From positions 1 to 6,234 of the forward strand of contig JAITKH010000327.1 of NCBI GenBank assembly GCA_031278535.1: a stretch of 6,234 nucleotides of DNA, read 5' to 3'. Positions 1-5,158 of the stretch are shown in pieces. Under the pieces are notes generated by a model. That model saw only the letters and a program-made list of their open reading frames with translations, was not told the origin of the DNA and did not search any database. A program made the position numbers and the translations under genes. Numbering within the stretch: position 1 is the first letter of the stretch; every line of letters starts with the position of its first letter. The stretch is from Planctomycetota bacterium. GTDB taxonomy: Bacteria; Planctomycetota; SZUA-567.

Positions 1-1
1 G

Positions 2-1138
2 GACGGAAGCCGGCCGCCGATCAAGATAGGGTTTGTCGACAGCCGATCCGGGGTGCTGGCCTTGATTGCCGGTCCGAAAAACCATGCCGCAAGGCTTGCC
101 ATCAAGGAAATAAACGACAAGGGCGGCATTCTCGGTCGCGAACTGGAGTTGCTTGATCCGGATGCCCAGTCCGACAACCGCCGTTTCCAGGAATTGACCC
201 GCATGCTGATCCAGAGGGAGAAAATCGACGTGCTGTTCGCCGGCACCGCCAGCGCCGAGCGCGAAGTTGTGCGTCCCATCGTGGATCAATACAAGACGCT
301 GTATTTTTATTGCAATCAATATGAGGGCGGCGTGGCCGACAAATACACCTTTTGCCTCGGTCCCGTTCCCGAACAGCAAATCGATCCACTTTTGGCCTAT
401 GCGGCCGCGAATTACGGTCGCAGAGCCTATATTGTGGCGGCGGACTACAATTTCGGCCAACTCAGCGCCAAATGGACGCACGCCCTGTCCGAAAAGCACG
501 CTCTTGAAATCGTGGGCGAGGAATTCTCCCCGTTGGCGACGACCCAGTTTTCTTCGACTATCGACAGGATACAGAAGGCGCGGCCCGATTTCATCATTTC
601 CTATCTGGTCGGGGACAACCACGCTTCCTTTTATCCCCAACTGCGCGGTACGGGGCTTTCCATGCCGATTTTCACGACTGTCACCCTGACCGAGCACAAA
701 CGGTTTCAGCCGCCGATCATGGAAAACACCTTCATTTCCGCCCAGTATGTCGAAGAGCTGGACACTCCGGCCAATCGCGATTTCGTGGCCAGGTTGCGCG
801 CCCTGTTTCCCGATTCCGCGTATATCGGGGAATCGGCGCAAAACACCTATGTGGGCGTTTACCTTTACGCGATGGCGGTGGAGAAAGCAGGAACCACGGA
901 AGTCCGGAAAGTCATCGAAGCTCTGGAATCGGGACTGGCGCGCGACTTCCCGGAGGGAAAAGTCTCGCTCGATCCCAAGACCCATCATCTGGTTCGGGAC
1001 TTCAGGATATTCGCCATAAACGGCCGCCACGAAATAGGGGTGAAGAAGACGCTGGAGACGATCAGGCCGGATTGGCTAAGCGTTGAAAAGGGCGTCGATC
1101 TGACCAGAAAGGACGAGTTTGTCCAGTACGAGCCGTAA
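2..1138 (+). CDS. ABC transporter substrate-binding protein, urea/short-chain amide type (5' partial)
   Basis: The reading frame is open from base 2 to the TAA at 1136-1138 (378 visible residues). The true start and export signal lie upstream of the window; the GTG at 53 is inside the mature fold, because the preceding codons already encode the first beta strand (PPIKIGFVDSRSG). Sequence features match the Peripla_BP_5 family of UrtA (urea), AmiC (amide sensor) and FmdD (formamide uptake): an N-terminal IKIGFV strand, the AIKEINDKGGILGREL helix, a CNQYEGG segment at visible residues 104-110 (UrtA-like proteins have QYEG here), ADYNFG near 147-152, GEEFSPL near 172-178, DTPANRDFV, and a late DPKTHHL before the last strands. 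The protein should bind a small polar nitrogen compound outside the membrane and hand it to an ABC permease; no permease or ATPase gene is visible, so these would lie upstream or elsewhere. The next gene starts 40 bp downstream, suggesting cotranscription with the hydrolases. Family assignment is firm; the ligand (urea, amide or other) is inferred from the neighbours. Confidence 0.88.
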   Translation, partial: DGSRPPIKIGFVDSRSGVLALIAGPKNHAARLAIKEINDKGGILGRELELLDPDAQSDNRRFQELTRMLIQREKIDVLFAGTASAEREVVRPIVDQYKTLYFYCNQYEGGVADKYTFCLGPVPEQQIDPLLAYAAANYGRRAYIVAADYNFGQLSAKWTHALSEKHALEIVGEEFSPLATTQFSSTIDRIQKARPDFIISYLVGDNHASFYPQLRGTGLSMPIFTTVTLTEHKRFQPPIMENTFISAQYVEELDTPANRDFVARLRALFPDSAYIGESAQNTYVGVYLYAMAVEKAGTTEVRKVIEALESGLARDFPEGKVSLDPKTHHLVRDFRIFAINGRHEIGVKKTLETIRPDWLSVEKGVDLTRKDEFVQYEP

Positions 1139-1166
1139 TGGCTTTTTCTTGTTCGGATGCGATTTG

Positions 1167-1178
1167 AAAGGAGAGGAG
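1167..1178 (+). promoter_or_regulatory. Ribosome binding site fixing the nitrilase start
   Basis: AAAGGAG (1167-1173) lies 5 nt before the ATG at 1179, followed by a second purine run AGGAG abutting the start. This decides for ATG 1179 over the in-frame TTG at 1119, which lies inside the upstream binding-protein gene and has no comparable site. The 40-bp gap shows no convincing promoter, so translation from a shared mRNA is expected. Confidence 0.8.
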
Positions 1179-2075
1179 ATGGGCGTTTTCACTGTGGCCA
1201 CGGTTACGATGGAGGTGGTGTACGACAAGCGGAAAAACCTCCAGAAATACCTGTCCTTTGTCAAGGATGCCGCCGGGAAGGGAGTCAAGCTGATAGCGTT
1301 CCCGGAACAGTCGCTGCAGGGATATTTGACGAACCTGTTCGCCTACGATCTGGAAAGCGTCAAATACCAGTACGGGAACGCCGAAACGGTTCCCGGCGGC
1401 GAGTGCGTCCAGGAAATCGTCAAGGCCGCCAAGTCATACGGCATGTATATCGAATTCGGCATGACGGAAAAGGATGCGGAGCGTCCGGACGTCCTGTATA
1501 ACGCTTCGGTTCTCGTCGGCCCGGAGGGATATGTCGGGACCTATCGCAAGGTGCACCAGCCCGGAGAGGAGAAGCAGATTTACACGCCGGGCAAGGGGTT
1601 TTCCGTGTTCCAAACCGCCATCGGCCGGATCGGCATGCTGATCTGCTACGACAAGATGTTTCCGGAAAGCGTCCGCGAGTTGGCGCTGAAGGGGGTGGAC
1701 ATCGCCATCATGCCCACCGCCTGGCCGCTTTCCGCCGTCGGCAGCGATCCGGAGACGGACGTCATGGGATATTATTACAACCTGTTCGATACGGTCCGCG
1801 CCCTGGAGAACCAGTGCTGGTTCATCTCCTCCAACATGTGCGGCAAGCACGGTGTCCACGAGTTTTACGGGCACAGCCAGATTGTGGCTCCCAACGGGTA
1901 CATCCAGAAGAAATGCGGGGTTGCCGAGGGCGTCGTGTACCACGACATCGATCTCCCGGGATCCATCGTCGAGGCCAGGAGCACCGAGGTATTGGGCCTG
2001 AATCTCCTGAAGGATCGCCACCCCGAGGCGTACGGGAAAATCGCTTCGCAGTACTCTGTCGCGACCGCGAACTGA
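1179..2075 (+). CDS. Nitrilase-superfamily carbon-nitrogen hydrolase
   Basis: A 298-aa cytoplasmic enzyme of the CN_hydrolase family, which cleaves nonpeptide C-N bonds (amides, nitriles, N-carbamoyl compounds) through a Cys thioester with release of ammonia. The full catalytic set is visible: Glu43 in FPEQSLQGY, Lys124 in YRKVH, the second Glu as Glu131 in PGEEK, and nucleophile Cys156 in GMLICYDKMFPE. The late RALENQCWFISSNMCG segment (about 207-222) is the usual strand and loop behind the active site. No signal peptide or membrane segment is seen. Length is typical for a stand-alone member (about 270-320 aa). The gene lies between an amide/urea-type binding protein and an acetamidase, so a short amide, nitrile or carbamoyl substrate is likely. 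Exact branch (aliphatic amidase, N-carbamoylase/beta-ureidopropionase, omega-amidase or true nitrilase) cannot be settled from motifs alone. It is separated from the next gene by a structured 120-bp gap. Confidence 0.92.
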   Translation: MGVFTVATVTMEVVYDKRKNLQKYLSFVKDAAGKGVKLIAFPEQSLQGYLTNLFAYDLESVKYQYGNAETVPGGECVQEIVKAAKSYGMYIEFGMTEKDAERPDVLYNASVLVGPEGYVGTYRKVHQPGEEKQIYTPGKGFSVFQTAIGRIGMLICYDKMFPESVRELALKGVDIAIMPTAWPLSAVGSDPETDVMGYYYNLFDTVRALENQCWFISSNMCGKHGVHEFYGHSQIVAPNGYIQKKCGVAEGVVYHDIDLPGSIVEARSTEVLGLNLLKDRHPEAYGKIASQYSVATAN

Positions 2076-2090
2076 CCGTTCCGGAAAGGC

Positions 2091-2158
2091 GCCGCAGCGG
2101 GACGCGGGAACGGGATCGACGGAGTTTTTTTTCGCGCAATGGCGCCTCCCGCTGCGGC
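2091..2158. repeat. 12-bp perfect inverted repeat around a T8 run, in the intra-operon gap
   Basis: GCCGCAGCGGGA (2091-2102) is exactly complementary in inverse order to TCCCGCTGCGGC (2147-2158). After one mismatch the stem can continue with GCG/CGC (2104-2106 with 2143-2145). The loop contains T8 (2125-2132). A second inverted repeat, CCGTTCC (2076-2082) with GGAACGG (2107-2113), cannot form together with the first in a simple nested fold, so two alternative RNA structures are possible. The T8 run lies 11 nt beyond the smaller stem, which is poor spacing for a classical terminator. The stretch also has three GGCGCC palindromes (2088, 2141, 2166) and a direct repeat GGCGCCGCA (2088-2096, 2166-2174). 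It may be a leader or attenuator for the downstream amidase, an mRNA-stabilising hairpin, or a remnant palindromic element; only the pairing itself is seen. Confidence 0.6.
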
Positions 2159-2173
2159 CGGGCAGGGCGCCGC

Positions 2174-2189
2174 AAAAAAAGGGGGGGGG
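2174..2189 (+). promoter_or_regulatory. A7G9 homopolymer block serving as the amidase Shine-Dalgarno region
   Basis: Seven A (2174-2180) followed by nine G (2181-2189) end 6 nt before the ATG at 2196. No AGGAGG is present, so part of the G run is the only available Shine-Dalgarno-like sequence. Homopolymers this long are prone to slipped-strand changes, and a length change here would alter ribosome-site spacing or strength. An upstream in-frame ATG at 2139 would place the tract inside the coding region, but it has no ribosome site and adds a low-complexity Ala/Gly extension, so 2196 is preferred. Confidence 0.5.
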
Positions 2190-2195
2190 ATAACG

Positions 2196-3164
2196 ATGCA
2201 TCACAGGATATCACAGGAGGATCAGGAAAAAGCAGGCTACAATTACGCCATAGGACGCTATGCCAAACCAATCGCGGAAGTGGATCCGGGCGACGCCGTG
2301 ACGATTGAAACCATGGACGCCTTCGAAGGCAAGGTAAAGAACGCGGCTACCCGCCCCAGCCAGGTCGCGGACGAATTGAATCCCTTGAACGGGCCAATCC
2401 TGGTGAAGGGAGCCGAACCGGGGGACGCCCTTGCCGTGCGCATCGATTCCATCGTTCCCCGCGGGCCGCAGCCGCGCGGGACCACGGTGTTGAAACCCTG
2501 GTTCGGGGGCTTGTCGCCGGCGGCCAAATCGGTGGCCAGCCCCCTTCCGGAAATCGTACGCAAACTGGAAATAACCGAAGCCGGCATCCGCTGGAACAAA
2601 TCCCTGACCCTGCCTTACGAACCCTTCATCGGCACCATCGGCACGGCGCCGCGTACCGCCGCCATTGACAGCCTTACGCCAGGCTGCCATGGCGGAAACA
2701 TGGATTTGCCCGACGTCAGGCCGGGAGCCGTGATCTACCTGCCGGTGCGGACTGCCGGCGCCTATTTGCATCTTGGCGACTGTCACGCCATCCAGGGCGA
2801 CGGGGAACTGTGCGGCGTGGCGGCGGAATTTCCCAGCGTCGTCACCATCGGCATCGACGTGATAAAGGGCTGGACTCTCGAATGGCCGCTTCTCGAAAAC
2901 GGGGAATGCATCATGGCGATCGGCAGCGCCAGGCCCCTGGAGGACGCAGTACGCATCGCCTACGACGCGCTTATCGGCTGGATGGCGGAAAAATTCGGCT
3001 TCGATCGCTGGGACGCCTATTTTCTTCTCACCATGATCGGCAAGGCGAGACTCGGCAATGTCGTCGACCCGGCCTACACGGTCGGCGCAAGCATTGCCAA
3101 AAAATACCTGGTGCCGTCCACGGACGTGACGCTGACGGATTTGACTCCGGGAAAGGGCGCATGA
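2196..3164 (+). CDS. Acetamidase/formamidase family protein (FmdA/AmdA type)
   Basis: A 322-aa enzyme of the FmdA_AmdA family, which hydrolyses formamide, acetamide and similar short amides to the acid plus ammonia; unrelated in fold to nitrilases. Diagnostic motifs in order: GPILVKGAEPGDALAVRI (66-83), HGGNMD (165-170), a strand ending in YLPVRTAGAYLHLGD (181-195), and the signature GDCHAIQGDGE (194-204), where the family has conserved Asp/His residues at the active site. The C-terminus is a helix-rich tail (YDALIGWMAEKFGF, then DAYFLLTMIGKARLGNVVDPAYTVGA). The length matches the shorter, roughly 300-aa branch rather than the roughly 400-aa Methylophilus FmdA. It is likely cytoplasmic, with no leader seen. 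It sits between two nitrilase-type genes and overlaps the next gene by 1-4 nt, so translation of the two is probably coupled. The start at ATG 2196 gives the natural family N-terminus. Exact amide substrate is unknown. Confidence 0.93.
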   Translation: MHHRISQEDQEKAGYNYAIGRYAKPIAEVDPGDAVTIETMDAFEGKVKNAATRPSQVADELNPLNGPILVKGAEPGDALAVRIDSIVPRGPQPRGTTVLKPWFGGLSPAAKSVASPLPEIVRKLEITEAGIRWNKSLTLPYEPFIGTIGTAPRTAAIDSLTPGCHGGNMDLPDVRPGAVIYLPVRTAGAYLHLGDCHAIQGDGELCGVAAEFPSVVTIGIDVIKGWTLEWPLLENGECIMAIGSARPLEDAVRIAYDALIGWMAEKFGFDRWDAYFLLTMIGKARLGNVVDPAYTVGASIAKKYLVPSTDVTLTDLTPGKGA

Positions 3165-3166
3165 TG
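3152..3166 (+). promoter_or_regulatory. Overlapping stop/double start (AAAGGG ... ATGATG) linking amidase and tandem nitrilase
   Basis: The amidase stop TGA (3162-3164) overlaps two in-frame ATG codons of the next gene at 3161 and 3164. AAAGGG (3152-3157) is the only Shine-Dalgarno-like sequence; it lies 3 nt from the first ATG and 6 nt from the second, so the second has the better spacing. Either start gives almost the same protein (MM or M at the N-terminus). The arrangement is typical of translational coupling. Confidence 0.65.
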
Positions 3167-4972
3167 GCCGCAGGTGGCGGAGAAGCCGTCTTGCCTGAAT
3201 TCCCCCGCTACAAGGCGGCGGCGATCAATTGCGATCCGAGGCTTGCCGACAAGGCCGGAAACATTTCCCGGCAGTTGGCCCTGGTTGAGGAGGCTGCCGG
3301 GAAGGGCGCGAAGCTGATCGCCGTTCCCGAAATGGCGACCACGGGGTATTGCTGGTACAATCGGGCGGAAGTGGCGCCGTTTGTCGAAACCATCCCGGGA
3401 CCGACAACCGATCGCCTCCAAATCCTGGCCGAAAAATACGGCTGCTGGATTGTCGCCGGCTTGCCGGAAGTGGACGCCCGCACCGATGTGTATTACAATT
3501 CCGCCACACTTGTCGGACCGGCCGGCGTCGTCGGAATCCACCGCAAAACCCATCCCTATATCTCCGAGCCCAAATGGGCGAAGCAGGGCGATTTGGGACA
3601 CAGAGTGTTTCGGACTCCGATCGGCAACATCGGCATGCTGATCTGCATGGACATTCATTTCATCGAAACGGCCAGGCTGGAAGCCTTGAACGGCGCCGAC
3701 GTCATTGTCCATGTCAGCAACTGGCTGGCGGAGAAGACTCCGGCCCCCTATTGGATAACGCGGGCCTTCGAGAACGGCTGCTATGTCCTCGAAGCCAATC
3801 GCTCCGGGCTGGAAAGGACTGTCCAATTTTCCGGCGGCAGTACGCTGATCAATCCCGACGGGACAATCCAGTCCCGTTTCGACGACGGGGAAGGCATCGT
3901 CTATGGCGAGATAGACGTTGCCGCCGCGCGGAAAAAGGATTTCGCCGGTTCAGGGCACAAATTCCGCGAACGGCGTCCGGACGGATACATGGAATTGCTT
4001 CACGATCCCTACCTCTGGAATCCGCTGGACTTTTTCCGCCTGTACAATTACGACCCTCTCCCGCCCGGCCGCGAATCCCGCGTCGCCGCGATCCAGATGA
4101 GCCCCGTCGCCGGCGATGTCGGAAACAATCTGGCGCGGACGGTGGAGAAGGCCAGGCAAGCGGCCGGCGCCGGAGCCGACTTGGCCGTGTTCCCGGAATT
4201 GACCCTGAGCGGTCCCGTGAACGCGAAACAGGCGGACGAAACCGCCTTGGAAATTCCTGGGCGGGAAATGCGGGCGCTGCTGGATGTCGCCTTGGAGCAC
4301 GCAATCCACCTGGTGGTGGGACTGGCGGAACGGGACGGAAAACGCCTGTACAATTCGGCCCTGCTGTTGGGGCCGGAAGGGATCGCGGGAAAATATCGAA
4401 AAATCCACCTTGATCGAAAGGATTCGTCTTGGGCTGTCCCGGGCGATCCGGACTTCTCCACTTTCAATTTGCCGCTGGGCAGGGTGGGGGTGCTTATCGG
4501 GCACGAAGCATTATTTCCAGAACCGGCGAGAGTCCTTGCCTTGCGCGGAACCGATTTGCTTTGCTGCCCATCGTCCGTGACGCATCCTCAACCCTACGGA
4601 CTTGGAGAAACCGGAGCCTGGCACAATTACCCCATTCCCCGCGGTTACCATCCGGCGCATTGGCATTTATGGCGTGTACGCGGCGGAGAAAACAACTGTT
4701 ATCTGGCGTTTGCCAATATGGCCGGCGAATCGCCGGAAGGAGAACGGTATTTCGGGAGAAGCGGCGTCTTTTCTCCCGATACCTTCAAATTCCCCCGCCA
4801 TGAAAGGATTTTGCCTTCTTGCGGGGAAGGCATGGCAATTTTGGAAATCGACACGACCGACGTTCCCGGCAGCGTTTATCCAACCAATGTTGTCAGAAGA
4901 AAGGACTTGTTATGCATGCGGCAGCCTTTGTGGTATGACGATCTCGTCAAGAAAACTCTTCCGGGAGAATAG
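3161..4972 (+). CDS. Tandem two-domain nitrilase-superfamily protein with a degenerate second active site
   Basis: A 603-aa protein (from ATG 3161) containing two complete CN_hydrolase domains joined without a frameshift. Domain 1 (about residues 16-265) has Glu57 in AVPEMATTGY, Lys129 in HRKTH, Glu136 in ISEPKW and Cys162 in GMLICMDIHF, so it should be active. Domain 2 (about 305-580) restarts with RVAAIQMSPVAGD, keeps Glu346 in FPELTLSG and Lys414 in YRKIH, but has Asp421 where the second Glu belongs and Gly447 in GVLIGHEALFPE where the nucleophilic Cys belongs (codon GGG, 4499-4501). It also has a His/Trp/Tyr-rich insertion (about 485-503) before RVRGGENNCY. A linker with HDPYLWNPLDFFRLYNYDP (about 281-299) joins the domains. 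No signal peptide or membrane helix is seen. Domain 1 presumably hydrolyses an amide or nitrile related to the substrate of its neighbours; domain 2 may shape assembly, bind a ligand or gate the site. Single-domain members are about 270-320 aa, so this is about double length. The fusion is read directly; function is inferred. Confidence 0.9.
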   Translation: MMAAGGGEAVLPEFPRYKAAAINCDPRLADKAGNISRQLALVEEAAGKGAKLIAVPEMATTGYCWYNRAEVAPFVETIPGPTTDRLQILAEKYGCWIVAGLPEVDARTDVYYNSATLVGPAGVVGIHRKTHPYISEPKWAKQGDLGHRVFRTPIGNIGMLICMDIHFIETARLEALNGADVIVHVSNWLAEKTPAPYWITRAFENGCYVLEANRSGLERTVQFSGGSTLINPDGTIQSRFDDGEGIVYGEIDVAAARKKDFAGSGHKFRERRPDGYMELLHDPYLWNPLDFFRLYNYDPLPPGRESRVAAIQMSPVAGDVGNNLARTVEKARQAAGAGADLAVFPELTLSGPVNAKQADETALEIPGREMRALLDVALEHAIHLVVGLAERDGKRLYNSALLLGPEGIAGKYRKIHLDRKDSSWAVPGDPDFSTFNLPLGRVGVLIGHEALFPEPARVLALRGTDLLCCPSSVTHPQPYGLGETGAWHNYPIPRGYHPAHWHLWRVRGGENNCYLAFANMAGESPEGERYFGRSGVFSPDTFKFPRHERILPSCGEGMAILEIDTTDVPGSVYPTNVVRRKDLLCMRQPLWYDDLVKKTLPGE

Positions 4973-5000
4973 CGGCGCGTTGCGCCGGATTTTCATTTTT
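4973..5000 (+). terminator. Rho-independent terminator of the amide/nitrile operon
   Basis: CGGCGC (4973-4978), loop GTT, GCGCCG (4982-4987) form a perfect all-GC 6-bp stem that starts on the base after the TAG of the tandem nitrilase gene. It is followed by GATTTTCATTTTT, an interrupted T tract. This is a good intrinsic terminator and marks the end of the plus-strand unit. The following bases 5001-5089 contain only weak short palindromes and no supported gene. Confidence 0.75.
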
Positions 5001-5089
5001 GCAGGCATATGCCGTTTCAGCGGCTTGAAATTGTATTTTCCCCCAAGGAGGATCGTTTTCACAATTCCGGTCCGCGATGAGCATATCGT

Positions 5090-5141
5090 AAAAAAATAAC
5101 TGGCCCATCCACGCCGCGGCACATCTGAGGAAGGCCAGTTA
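5090..5141 (-). terminator. Rho-independent terminator of the MFS gene
   Basis: TAACTGGCC (5097-5105) and GGCCAGTTA (5133-5141) form a perfect 9-bp stem with a 27-nt loop that contains the palindrome GCCGCGGC. On the minus strand the stem is followed at once by seven T (complement of A 5090-5096). It begins 17 nt after the MFS stop codon, the expected position for its transcript end. The long loop is unusual but may fold further. Confidence 0.72.
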
Positions 5142-5158
5142 ACCGGCGCAACGCATTA

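Noticed and set aside
1138..1167. Nine-codon open frame ATG...TGA overlapping the binding-protein stop (TAATG)
   Set aside because: No ribosome site precedes it and the peptide has no recognisable pattern; the nitrilase has its own strong ribosome site, so this is probably chance.
2076..2132. Classical rho-independent terminator after the first nitrilase (7-bp stem plus T8)
   Set aside because: The T8 run begins 11 nt after the stem instead of directly behind it, and no better stem ends at the T run; kept only as a possible alternative structure.
2139..2195. Upstream in-frame ATG extending the amidase by 19 residues
   Set aside because: No Shine-Dalgarno sequence precedes it, it lies inside the inverted repeat, and the extension is low-complexity Ala/Gly/Lys read through the A7G9 tract, unlike the family N-terminus.
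1434..2204. Long minus-strand open frame (256 codons) opposite the nitrilase gene, and similar frames opposite the other genes
   Set aside because: These are antisense shadows of GC-rich coding sequence; their products show no family motifs, whereas the plus-strand frames have complete catalytic motifs.
2810..3160. Possible N-terminal extension of the tandem nitrilase up to 2810
   Set aside because: The extra 117 residues are the amidase gene read in another frame (Arg/His-rich, no motif); the double ATG at 3161/3164 is the natural start.
5004..5030. GGCATATGCC palindrome and TTTCAG-CGGC-TTGAAA hairpin after the operon terminator
   Set aside because: Short, AT-rich or wobble-containing stems without a clear partner gene; could be a backup terminator but no stronger than chance.
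5045..5091. Strong AAGGAGG sequence in the convergent gap, suggesting a small gene
   Set aside because: The only ATG at a tolerable distance (5077) gives four codons before a stop; no small protein can be supported.
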